Shown here one piece after another: positions 34,544-42,919 of a stretch of DNA of 64,000 nucleotides. How positions within the stretch are numbered: the stretch's first letter is position 1; each line of letters starts with the position of its first letter. The DNA comes from Allomuricauda sp. TY007 (GTDB lineage Bacteria; Bacteroidota; Bacteroidia; Flavobacteriales; Flavobacteriaceae): positions 1 to 64,000 of the forward strand of contig NZ_WUEG01000012.1 of NCBI RefSeq assembly GCF_010468565.1, written 5' to 3'. The position numbers and the translations under genes are program-made. The notes beneath the pieces are model-generated. The model was not told where the DNA came from. It searched no databases and was given only the letters and a program-made list of their open reading frames with translations.

Positions 34544-36654
34544 GACGTTACCTATTTGCATATCAGAAAAAAAGTAAAAGATGGTTTTGGTTTCCTGCAT
34601 TGCTGCTGATCTTGTCTTTACCAGAGAATCTTTTTGCCCAGGTTGAAGGATTTAGAGTATTGCAGCAACAAGACCAAAGAAATGACATTCACTGTTATTT
34701 AGGCAATGTTGCATCCCAGATTACATGGAACTCCTTATCTAAGATCAATAGTTTGGATGACTGGACCAATGTTCGGGAAAATAGAAAGGAAATGCTGTTG
34801 GAGATGCTTGGGCTAGAGGACAAATTTAATGCACCCCGACCTCCTTTAAATATTAAGAAAACAGGTGTTATTGATCAAGAAGGATTTAAAATAGAAAAGC
34901 TTTACTACGAATCCATGCCCGGATTGTTTGTCGCCGCTAATTTATATATTCCTGAAAACAAAGGAAATAAGATGCCGGGAATTCTTTATGTATGTGGGCA
35001 TGCCCATACGCAAAAACATCACTATCAAGCCCATGCCCGTAATTTTGCCCTAAATGGTTTTGTTGTATTGATTATTGAAACCATTCAAAGGGGAGAGGTA
35101 AAGGGAGAGCATCTGGGAGCCTACGAAAAAGGTTTTTTTCACTGGTACAGCAGAGGGTATAATCCTGGAGGGGTAGAGGTTTGGAACGGTATCCGAGGAT
35201 TGGACCTGCTCAGTGAACTACCAGAGGTGGATAAAAGAAAGCTTGGAGTTACGGGTATATCGGGGGGAGGTTCCCAAAGTTGGTATCTTCCAGCGGTGGA
35301 TAATCGGATAAAGGCCGCTGCAGCCGTAGCCGGTGCAGGTTCCCTAGAAGGACAGATTCGGCAACGAACCATTGATGACCACTGCGATTGTATGATGCCA
35401 ATAAATACTTATAAAATAGATTTCACGGATATAGGGGCACTCATCGCCCCAAGACCCTTTATGATAGCTCAGACCAGACAAGACATCTATTATTCCATTG
35501 AATCGGTTCGCACATTGTACCATAAGATAAAATCAGTCTATCAATTGTACGATCAACCGGATAATCTCCAAATGAAAGAGGCAGAAGGCAAACACAGCTA
35601 TGGAAGCGATGAATCGCTCAGGGCAGAAATACTCGCTTTTTTTCTGAAAGAACTAAAAGGAGAAAACGTTTCATTAAATGATGTTGGTACTATTTCTGTT
35701 GAAAAAGTCTTGTCCAACGAGTCCCTAAAAGTATATGGTCGAGAAATACCAAAAGGGGATTTGACGAAGGTCATACAAGAATCCTTTGTACCCATGGCAG
35801 TTCCCCCAAAAATTCCCAATGAATTGAGTTTAAAGAAATACAAGGAAAAGGTAGTTTCCTTATTAAGGCAAAAAACATTCAACGGTTTTCCAGAAATCGA
35901 AGTGCCCTTGGCGATTCGGGAAGAATTTAAGGGAGCCCCAGGAAATACAATGAAAAGGAATGATTATAGTTTTGTGTCCGAGGAAGGTTGGCGATTACCT
36001 TTTTCAGTACGAAAGAACAAGAAAAGTCCTAAAACCAAGAAAAAACCTGTTTTACTGGTGCTCCGTAATCCTGAAGAAGAGCGATATGCGTCTGAAAGTT
36101 TTATCTCAGGGGCCTATAAACAAATGGATGTGATCTTTTTGGAAACTAGGGGAACAGGAAGAACAGCTTGGTCTCCATCACGCCAATGGCATATTAGGAG
36201 ATCTGCGGCATGGACAGGAAGAACCGTGGCATCCATGAGGGTGTATGATGTACTCCGTAGCTTACAGGCCATAAGACAACTCCCTGAATATGGACCTGAT
36301 GTTGATATCCATTTGGCAGCACAGGGTGAAATGACAGTGGTGGCAGCATATTCGGCACTTATGGATGGAAACGTGGAGACACTTTTTCTAAAAGACCTTC
36401 CCGCTACTCAAAATATGGCCAGCGATCCTGCAGGTAAAGAAAATGCAATAGAACTGTTGAATTGCCTAAAAATTACAGATATTCCCCAAGTAGTTGGCTT
36501 GCACTGCCCTAAAAAAGTAGTCTTGATTGGTGATGTTCCCACTACCTATGATTGGGCTGAGGATTTATATAGCGATTTGGATAATTCCAGTGGTTTAGAG
36601 CATACAGAAGAACTTAAAGATTGGTTTAATACCACAGAAAATTTTAAAAAATGA
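34540..36654 (+). CDS. Two-domain alpha/beta-hydrolase (acetyl-xylan-esterase-like)
   Basis: 704 residues. A hydrophobic export signal at about 17-34 (FPALLLILSLPENLFAQ). Residues about 100-370 form an alpha/beta hydrolase of the AXE1/dienelactone type: PGILYVCGHAH, then the nucleophile elbow GISGGGS with Ser241, and a HSYG near 350 likely giving the His. The second half (about 450-700) looks like another degenerate alpha/beta fold (PVLLVLRNPEEERYA, VIFLETRGTGRTAW) without an evident GxSxG nucleophile. It probably removes acetyl or other ester groups from the glycan. Coupled by overlap with both neighbours. Confidence 0.78.
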   Translation: MRRYLFAYQKKSKRWFWFPALLLILSLPENLFAQVEGFRVLQQQDQRNDIHCYLGNVASQITWNSLSKINSLDDWTNVRENRKEMLLEMLGLEDKFNAPRPPLNIKKTGVIDQEGFKIEKLYYESMPGLFVAANLYIPENKGNKMPGILYVCGHAHTQKHHYQAHARNFALNGFVVLIIETIQRGEVKGEHLGAYEKGFFHWYSRGYNPGGVEVWNGIRGLDLLSELPEVDKRKLGVTGISGGGSQSWYLPAVDNRIKAAAAVAGAGSLEGQIRQRTIDDHCDCMMPINTYKIDFTDIGALIAPRPFMIAQTRQDIYYSIESVRTLYHKIKSVYQLYDQPDNLQMKEAEGKHSYGSDESLRAEILAFFLKELKGENVSLNDVGTISVEKVLSNESLKVYGREIPKGDLTKVIQESFVPMAVPPKIPNELSLKKYKEKVVSLLRQKTFNGFPEIEVPLAIREEFKGAPGNTMKRNDYSFVSEEGWRLPFSVRKNKKSPKTKKKPVLLVLRNPEEERYASESFISGAYKQMDVIFLETRGTGRTAWSPSRQWHIRRSAAWTGRTVASMRVYDVLRSLQAIRQLPEYGPDVDIHLAAQGEMTVVAAYSALMDGNVETLFLKDLPATQNMASDPAGKENAIELLNCLKITDIPQVVGLHCPKKVVLIGDVPTTYDWAEDLYSDLDNSSGLEHTEELKDWFNTTENFKK

Positions 36655-37619
36655 GAAAAATAAGTAGCCTCGCTATTATGGCCATTGCTTTTTTTGTGAT
36701 ATCCTGCGAGCAAAAACAGAAAAAGAAACCAACTGAAGAAAAGGACGATACTTCGGTAAGTTTTTCGGCTGAAATGGTTGAATTTGAGCCGATTTCCCAA
36801 AATCCATTGTTTGCCGGAACCGATGCCGATTCTTGGGATAGGAATATAAGGGAACGCGGTTTTATTCTCCATGACGAAGGAAAGTATAAGCTATGGTATA
36901 CAGGGTACAATGACAGTATTACCAAAAAAAGATTTGTTGGGTTGGCTCTTTCCGATGATGGAATTCAGTGGGAACGTTTCTCGGACAGTCCCATTCTTGA
37001 AGATGTGTGGGTGGAAGATATGTTTGTACTTAAACATGATGGGATGTACTACATGTTTGCTGAAGGAGAAAATGATGTTGCCCATTTATTAATATCAAAA
37101 AATGGTGTGGATTGGGAACCCAAAGGAAAACTTAACCTGTTAAAAGCTAACGGTACACCATTAGACCCAGGACCCTATGGTACCCCAACGGTTTGGGTGG
37201 AAGATGGGGAAAAGTATTTGTTTTATGAACGTAATGATTTAGGCATTTGGTTGGCCAAGTCCGACGATTTTAAGACATGGACAAACGTCCAAGATGAACC
37301 TGTACTTAAAATGGGCCCGGAAAAATATGATGAGGCGGCGGTAGCGGCCAATCAAATTGTAAAGTATCAAGGAAACTACTATATGTTCTATCATGGCTCG
37401 GATAATCCAGATTGGCATAAAACGGATGTAACGGCTCTTTGGTCATCCAACGTTGCGGTTTCCAAGGACCTTGTCCATTGGACCAAGTATCCGGGAAATC
37501 CCATTGTAGCTGGGGACCATTCCAGTAATATTATGGTTTTTAACGGGAAAGAACACATCTTGTACACTACCCACGACCAGATTTGGAGGTATAATCCAAA
37601 AAAATCCAATTCAAATTAG
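36651..37619 (+). CDS. Five-bladed beta-propeller lipoprotein, GH43/GH32-like
   Basis: 322 residues; lipobox in AIAFFVISC. The repeated pattern KYKLWYTGY, YYMFAEGEND, KYLFYERN and YYMFYHGSD with Asp-rich loops (GLALSDDGIQWE, LAKSDDFKTWT, AVSKDLVHWTKYPGNPI) is that of GH43/GH32/GH117-type five-bladed propellers. Possible acidic residues are Asp in VWVEDMF and Glu in MFAEGE, but I cannot assign the catalytic triad. It overlaps the esterase gene by 4 bases. Confidence 0.7.
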   Translation: MRKISSLAIMAIAFFVISCEQKQKKKPTEEKDDTSVSFSAEMVEFEPISQNPLFAGTDADSWDRNIRERGFILHDEGKYKLWYTGYNDSITKKRFVGLALSDDGIQWERFSDSPILEDVWVEDMFVLKHDGMYYMFAEGENDVAHLLISKNGVDWEPKGKLNLLKANGTPLDPGPYGTPTVWVEDGEKYLFYERNDLGIWLAKSDDFKTWTNVQDEPVLKMGPEKYDEAAVAANQIVKYQGNYYMFYHGSDNPDWHKTDVTALWSSNVAVSKDLVHWTKYPGNPIVAGDHSSNIMVFNGKEHILYTTHDQIWRYNPKKSNSN

Positions 37620-37691
37620 GGCCAACCCTATATTTTTTAGGTTTTGATGGCCTGGATTTGATTCAGGGAAGATATTTTAATTTCACATAAG

Positions 37692-38771
37692 ATGGCCCGA
37701 ATATTTATTTTCCTATTGGTAATACACAATACCATATCTGCACAGGTATCCGAAGCTTTTGTATGGTATGACCCCATGGACCATATGGAACGGTTTGAAG
37801 GACAGGGGTGGGACAATATGGGGTATCATAGGTTTCCCGATAAAGCCAAGAACCTGGTCAGGGATGCTGTTTGGCAGCTCTCCCAAAATGCTGCGGGGCT
37901 GAACATTAAATTTCAAACAGATTCACAACAGATTGTTGTAAAATATATAGTCTCTGAGAGGTTGGGCATGCCCCATATGCCAACAACCGGGGTCAGTGGT
38001 CTTGATCTCTATACAAAGGATGGGGATAAGTGGCTATGGTGCAAGGGGGCCTATCAGTTTAAGGATACTATTGAGTACCACTTTAAAATTAAAAGGCAAC
38101 CTGATACGGTTCGGGAATACCAATTGTTTTTACCCCTGTACAATACTGTTAAACATTTGGAGATAGGTGTCCCTAAAACCAAAGGATTCAAATTTATACC
38201 TTGTTCCACAAAAAAGCCCATTGTGGTATATGGAACTTCCATTGTCCAGGGTGCTTGTGCATCCAGACCAGGGATGGCCTGGACAAACATCGTATCAAGA
38301 AATATAAATTCGCCGATTGTCAATCTTGGTTTTTCGGGCAATGGAAGATTGGAAGAAGAAGTAATTGACCTGCTTATGGAAATTGATGCGGCTGTCTATG
38401 TCCTGGACTGCATGCCCAATCTTAAACCGTCGGATACCAAGGAAGAAGTAATGAAAAGAATTTTTAGAAGTGTGGACCAATTGCGAGTAAATAACAATAC
38501 CGTTCCCATAGTGTTGGTCCAGCACTCTGGTTATTCGGATGGATTGGTAAATTGGGAACGACAGCACAGATACAAAACATTGAACAAATGGTTGACCAAA
38601 TCCTATAAACAACTAATAAAGGACGGTGCCAAAAATGTATACCTGATAACAAAATCAGATTTATGTATGACCAATGATTCCTATGTGGACGGAACCCACC
38701 CCAACGATTTGGGCATGAATCAATACGCCAAGGCCTATCAAAAGACATTTATGAAAATACTACCGTACTAA
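37692..38771 (+). CDS. SGNH/GDSL-family carbohydrate esterase
   Basis: 359 residues with a signal peptide (IFIFLLVIHNTISAQ). An N-terminal beta domain (about 20-165) with VSGLDLYTKDGDKWLW precedes an SGNH hydrolase domain: nucleophile Ser183 in VVYGTSIVQGA, Gly in LGFSGNGRLE (block II), VLDCMPN (block III), and DGTHPNDLGM near the C-terminus with the Asp-x-x-His pair. It likely removes O-acetyl groups from sugars in the periplasm. It is the last PUL gene; a 72-base gap precedes it. Confidence 0.85.
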   Translation: MARIFIFLLVIHNTISAQVSEAFVWYDPMDHMERFEGQGWDNMGYHRFPDKAKNLVRDAVWQLSQNAAGLNIKFQTDSQQIVVKYIVSERLGMPHMPTTGVSGLDLYTKDGDKWLWCKGAYQFKDTIEYHFKIKRQPDTVREYQLFLPLYNTVKHLEIGVPKTKGFKFIPCSTKKPIVVYGTSIVQGACASRPGMAWTNIVSRNINSPIVNLGFSGNGRLEEEVIDLLMEIDAAVYVLDCMPNLKPSDTKEEVMKRIFRSVDQLRVNNNTVPIVLVQHSGYSDGLVNWERQHRYKTLNKWLTKSYKQLIKDGAKNVYLITKSDLCMTNDSYVDGTHPNDLGMNQYAKAYQKTFMKILPY

Positions 38772-38833
38772 TCTTATTGAGATAGTCCTCGAAATTTGGT
38801 CGTTCCCATTTGCCTAAGTGTTTCCCATATTGT

Positions 38834-38862
38834 GTAGATACCCCGATTTTTAGAACAGGATT
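38834..38862 (-). repeat. Dispersed intergenic repeat, copy B
   Basis: Shares the core CTAAARATCGGGRTAYYTAC (minus strand) with 930-964 and 63449-63483. It lies in the gene-free spacer after the PUL. Confidence 0.5.
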
Positions 38863-38868
38863 TCAAAG

Positions 38869-39021
38869 TTAATTCAAACAGTCAACATGCTCTTTTCTCA
38901 GTCTCCAGTCAAATCTAGTAAGTTCACCTTCGGGAGGTATGTTTTCTCGGAAGGACAGCCCTGAGTCCCATGAGCCTGTATTAGAGCCGTTCGATACGGT
39001 TCCTTTAGCGATGATAATAGA
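38869..39021 (-). pseudogene. Coding-like fragment without start codon
   Basis: A minus-strand open frame of about 50 codons ending TAA at 38871-38869, of natural-looking composition (for example TGSWDSGLSF and LTRFDWRLRKEHVDC), with no ATG. It lies directly beside repeat copy B. Family not recognised; it may be a gene remnant carried with the repeat or a chance frame. Confidence 0.25.
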
Positions 39022-39024
39022 AAA

Positions 39025-39047
39025 AGCCCTGGATTCCATCCAGGGCT
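39025..39047 (-). terminator. Intrinsic terminator for the minus-strand amidohydrolase gene
   Basis: AGCCCTGGAT and ATCCAGGGCT pair perfectly (10 bp, 3-base loop). Read on the minus strand the hairpin is followed by TTTTCTATT, a U-rich tail, so it ends the 39125-40705 transcript; it may also stop PUL read-through on the plus strand. Confidence 0.8.
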
Positions 39048-39124
39048 CTTGTTGGATTTAAGAAAGAATGTGCTTTCTCAATCAGCTTAGAAATAGTATG
39101 TTTTGGGCAAAACCATTTTGTGGA

Positions 39125-40705
39125 TTATTTGCCTCTTTCTTGTTTTTGTTTGTTTACCATGGTCTCAACATCGCTCAATAATTTTTTGGCATCATAAATA
39201 ATTCCGTCCTTAATGGTGTATTCAATTCCCCCAACACGTTCTACCTTAGCAGTTTCATCATTAAGTCGTACGGCACCCGTACCATAAAGTACTTTTAAGT
39301 TCTGTAATGGATTTTCATCAACAATAATCATATCTGCCAATAGTCCAGGACGTATTACACCATACTCGATAGGTTTCTTAAGGGGCTTAAAAATTTCTTC
39401 GGCACTGTGCATGGTAGCGGAACGAATTACTTCCAACGGATGAAACCCAGCTTCTTGGAGCATTTCAAGCTCCAGGATTGTTCCGAAGCCATAAGTCTGG
39501 TAAATAAACCCGGAGTCGGAACCCAAGGTTACCTTTCCGCCCATATTCTTGTACTCGTTTAAAAATTGCATCCAGACCTGATAGTATTTTTTCCAAGCAA
39601 CTTCATCTTCGGTAGTCCAATCAAACCAATAAGCGCCATGGCTTGTGCGGCTTGGGGAAAAGAAATCCATTAAAGAGGGCAAGGTATATTTTTTATGCCA
39701 ATCTGCGTTACGAGCCCTCATTACATCTCTCCCGGCAGAATATATCGTCATGGTTGGGTTGATGTAAAAATCCAATTCCAAGAATTCATCGAGAAGGGCA
39801 TTCCATTTTTCACCACCAGGTTTTACCAAGTTCCATTGACGGGCAACTTGACCAAAGCGATGTTGTTCGTCTCCATAATTAATATCAACGGGCCAAGGTT
39901 GCACATCGTTGTTTTCGTACATGGACTCAAACAATCCGTAAAAGTGCGTCATACTGGTAAGGCCCAATCTGGCGGCATCAATGGCATTCATTTGGGCCAC
40001 ACCACTTTGTGCAAGGTGAGCGGTGCTTCCCATGCCCAGAGAATTAGCTTCGTCCAATACGGCCTCCATGATGGCTGGGCGGTGAGCCCCTAATTTTAGC
40101 CCGTCCACACCTTTTTTATTGGCGTAGCGTACCCATTCTCTGGCATCTTCTGGCGTCAGGATTTTTCGGTTTTCCCATTCTTTTCCAGTTCCAATTCTAT
40201 GAAAAGAGATCATTCTGGGCGCCACAATTTCATTTTTGGCACTTCTCTCTTTTTCTTTTAAAGACCATTCAAGGTCTGCAAAGGGGACGCCCCTTACCGT
40301 GGTAATACCGTGGGCCATCCATAATTTATAAACGTATTCTGCTTCTGGTGCTTTAGGTTTTCCTCCGGTATGCACATGAAGATCGATCAATCCGGGCATA
40401 ACATATTTCCCAGTGGCATCGATTTCTTTGGTTTTGCCGTCGCCAAGTTTGGGCCGTTTGGTTTGGTCAATGGCAACTTTGGGAACACCGACCCTTGCGA
40501 TGTCCACAATTTTGTTATCCTCCACAATAATGTCCACGGGCCCGGAAGCTGGCCCGCCGGTGCCATCGATCAAAATAGCGCCTCTAATAATAAGTCTGTC
40601 AAAAGGGCCTTCTCCTTCGCCCGGTTTTCTGTCCGGTGCACCAATGGTTTGGGCGCACATCAGCATGGGGAGCAAAAGAAGTGCTGTAAATAATAATCTT
40701 TTCAT
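39125..40705 (-). CDS. Exported amidohydrolase (imidazolonepropionase-like / Xaa-Pro dipeptidase-like), copy 1
   Basis: 526 residues; signal peptide ends at MCAQ. TIM-barrel amidohydrolase with a complete set of binuclear metal ligands: His110 and His112 (DLHVH), Lys204 in DGLKLG (probably carboxylated), His230 (STAHLAQ), His254 (MTHFYG) and Asp397 (GSDSG). This arrangement is that of the amidohydrolase group containing characterised Xaa-Pro/Xaa-Arg carboxypeptidase-dipeptidases. A paralogue lies at 49712-51319 and another partial relative at the right edge. It flanks a peptide-type SusCD locus with S10 carboxypeptidase and proline catabolism genes, which supports peptide hydrolysis in the periplasm; the exact substrate is inferred. 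Confidence 0.85.
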   Translation of the reverse strand: MKRLLFTALLLLPMLMCAQTIGAPDRKPGEGEGPFDRLIIRGAILIDGTGGPASGPVDIIVEDNKIVDIARVGVPKVAIDQTKRPKLGDGKTKEIDATGKYVMPGLIDLHVHTGGKPKAPEAEYVYKLWMAHGITTVRGVPFADLEWSLKEKERSAKNEIVAPRMISFHRIGTGKEWENRKILTPEDAREWVRYANKKGVDGLKLGAHRPAIMEAVLDEANSLGMGSTAHLAQSGVAQMNAIDAARLGLTSMTHFYGLFESMYENNDVQPWPVDINYGDEQHRFGQVARQWNLVKPGGEKWNALLDEFLELDFYINPTMTIYSAGRDVMRARNADWHKKYTLPSLMDFFSPSRTSHGAYWFDWTTEDEVAWKKYYQVWMQFLNEYKNMGGKVTLGSDSGFIYQTYGFGTILELEMLQEAGFHPLEVIRSATMHSAEEIFKPLKKPIEYGVIRPGLLADMIIVDENPLQNLKVLYGTGAVRLNDETAKVERVGGIEYTIKDGIIYDAKKLLSDVETMVNKQKQERGK

Positions 40706-40909
40706 GATTTAAAGTTTAAATGAATGGTTGTTGGTTCAACATCAAAAGTTAAAGGTTGTAACCACCTTTTTTATGAACAGTTCTACTACTATGTTAAAAA
40801 AATAGGGGTATAGGGTGACACAATGCTTTTTTTTAAAAAATGGAAGGCTATACAAAGTGTTTTTTGAGTTGGGTGGAAATGAGTGCCAAAGAAACCACAA
40901 GAGGGTTGA

Positions 40910-41434
40910 TTACTGGAATAAATAGGAAAAGAGGTGAAGTAGGAGGAATACGGCAATATAATCCTCTTTTCGGTAAGACCTCAAAAAGGCATAGGCTCTT
41001 TTCATTTGGGTTTTGACCGTATTTACGGAAATTCCGTTGGTTTCGGCAATTTCTGCATAACTTTTTCCATGGACCACTACCGATAAAAAAATTTCCTTTC
41101 TTTTTTCTGGCAGTAGATTTACCAGTTCGTTTAGTTTGTTGTTTTGTTTGTCATTTGGAATATTTGAGCTGCTGTCTTCTGCTCGAATGTCCTCAAACAT
41201 TCTTTGCTCCTTGTTTTTTTTGTTCAAATATTGGAGGCTCAGGTTTTTGACCGATTTCCTTGCATATGCCTCAAAAGACGTTGATATGGATATGGACTCT
41301 CGTTTGTTCCAAAAAGAAACAAAGAAGTCTTGGACAATATCTTTCGCAACATCTTTGTCCTTTACAATAGAAAACGAAACTAGACACAAAAGGGCGTAAT
41401 TTTTTTTAAACAGCTCTTCAACCTTAAATGTCAT
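40910..41434 (-). CDS. ECF RNA polymerase sigma factor with C-terminal hydrophobic tail
   Basis: 174 residues from the ATG at 41434; the frame extends to 41536 but region 2 begins right after the second Met (MTFKVEELFKKNYALLC). Region 2 has DVAKDIVQDFFVSFWNKR and region 4 has LPEKRKEIFLSVVVHGKSYAEIAETNGISVNTVKTQMKRA, the DNA-reading helix. The last 16 residues (YIAVFLLLHLFSYLFQ) form a hydrophobic tail that could hold the factor at the inner membrane. It is divergent from the FecR gene, the standard partner layout, and should direct transcription of the STN-SusC/SusD genes. Confidence 0.9.
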   Translation of the reverse strand: MTFKVEELFKKNYALLCLVSFSIVKDKDVAKDIVQDFFVSFWNKRESISISTSFEAYARKSVKNLSLQYLNKKNKEQRMFEDIRAEDSSSNIPNDKQNNKLNELVNLLPEKRKEIFLSVVVHGKSYAEIAETNGISVNTVKTQMKRAYAFLRSYRKEDYIAVFLLLHLFSYLFQ

Positions 41435-41602
41435 ATTTAAAGAGGTTTCGGGGTTACAAAGAAATTTAAAACTGAGGAAATATAAAATTAATCTTTGGGT
41501 TATGCCAAATTCATAATAAAAATTATGGGTTTCCAAAAAAATATTTTGTGTTTGTCACCCTGTTTTAAAAAATTATTATCTACTAGGTAAGAACAATATT
41601 TA

Positions 41603-42760
41603 ATGCACAAAAAAGAAACATTAAAATTACTTCTAAAAAAGTTGAGCGCATCCACCCAATGGAAGGGCAAACCTGAAAAGGATCAGGAGGAATGGATAGG
41701 GGAATTGTACAATTCGCTTGTAGAGGAAGATTTGGTTGATGAGTCCTTGTCTTTTCTTGATGACTTGGATGTAGAGGGCGATTGGGGAAAGGTGAAGGAA
41801 CGTTTGGCAGAACCAAAAACCATGAAACTGGGAGCAAGGAGAAAAATATTTAAATATGCGGCAATTTTTCTAGGATTGATTTCTTTAGGGCTAGGTTTTG
41901 TGTGGATTTATGATAGTGGTGTCCCTAAAACAATTCCGCATCAAAAAGGGAATTTTGTTATCCTGAATACAGGTGATGGTACAAAATTCATAGATAATCA
42001 TGAGAGCCACTCCATAAAGTTGTCTACAGGTGAAACTGTCGCGGTCCATTATGGGGATACCCTTATTTACGAGGCCAATGAGGGAATTAGCGATTCCATT
42101 TTCAATGAACTTCAAATTCCTAATGGAAAAATGTTCACGTTGGTATTGTCGGACGGAACCAAGATTCAGCTTAATTCGGGAACCAAAATCAAATTTCCTG
42201 CAAGATTTCCCAAAACCGGCAATCGAGAGGTGTACGTGTACGGCGAAGCGTATTTTGATGTAACCAAAGATAGCGAACATCCCTTTATAGTGAATTCGGA
42301 AGAAGTATCGGTGAAAGTATTGGGGACAGAGTTCAATTTTTCGTCCTATAAAGAACAAAATGAGGTGACCACTGTTTTGATAGAAGGTTCGGTCAGCCTT
42401 AACCATGTTGCCCAAAATAAGGAAGAAGTATTATTGAAGCCAGGGGAAAAAGGTACTTGGGATAGGTTTAAGGGGCGCATGGAGGTAAAAGAGGTTGAAA
42501 CGAGCCTGTACACTGGTTGGATGAAAGGTGAAGTTGTTTTTAGGAATGCATCGTTTCCTGAATTATTGGCAAACTTGGAAAGGGTGTACAACGTCAAAAT
42601 TGAAAATACAAACAGTGAAATAGAGAAACAGACCTTCAATGCGAGGTTCAATAGGAATGTTGAACGTATTGAGGATGTTCTGGAGGCCCTCAAAATAATA
42701 GTCCCTTTTACCTATGAAGAGGAAAGAGGCGATGATAACCGAAAAATAATAATCAAATAA
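41603..42760 (+). CDS. FecR-family anti-sigma factor
   Basis: 385 residues. Cytoplasmic N-terminal part of about 80 residues, one membrane helix at about 83-103 (KYAAIFLGLISLGLGFVWIY), then the periplasmic FecR domain (NGKMFTLVLSDGTKIQLNSGTKIKFP, YVYGEAYFDVTKD, VLGTEFNFSSY) and the C-terminal DUF4974-type segment (FPELLANLERVYNVKIE). It would hold the divergent sigma factor inactive until the STN domain of the downstream SusC binds it. Next gene starts after a 159-base leader with a hairpin. Confidence 0.92.
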   Translation: MHKKETLKLLLKKLSASTQWKGKPEKDQEEWIGELYNSLVEEDLVDESLSFLDDLDVEGDWGKVKERLAEPKTMKLGARRKIFKYAAIFLGLISLGLGFVWIYDSGVPKTIPHQKGNFVILNTGDGTKFIDNHESHSIKLSTGETVAVHYGDTLIYEANEGISDSIFNELQIPNGKMFTLVLSDGTKIQLNSGTKIKFPARFPKTGNREVYVYGEAYFDVTKDSEHPFIVNSEEVSVKVLGTEFNFSSYKEQNEVTTVLIEGSVSLNHVAQNKEEVLLKPGEKGTWDRFKGRMEVKEVETSLYTGWMKGEVVFRNASFPELLANLERVYNVKIENTNSEIEKQTFNARFNRNVERIEDVLEALKIIVPFTYEEERGDDNRKIIIK

Positions 42761-42842
42761 AACCAGTAACAAACTAATACTAACTCCTAAAACAAAAAAA
42801 AGCCAATGAAGTAGTACTCAAAAAAAAGTACACAAAAAGAAA

Positions 42843-42864
42843 AGGGAATGTTGGCCCATTCCCT
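42843..42864 (+). other. Hairpin in the fecR-susC spacer
   Basis: AGGGAATG (42843-42850) pairs with CATTCCCT (42857-42864), 8 bp with a 6-base loop, followed by CTCTTG but no U-run. It may attenuate between fecR and the receptor gene or protect the 5' end of the receptor mRNA. Confidence 0.4.
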
Positions 42865-42919
42865 CTCTTGAACTGTGTAATAAATATCGATTCAAACTAA
42901 TTAAATCAATTTCAAAATT

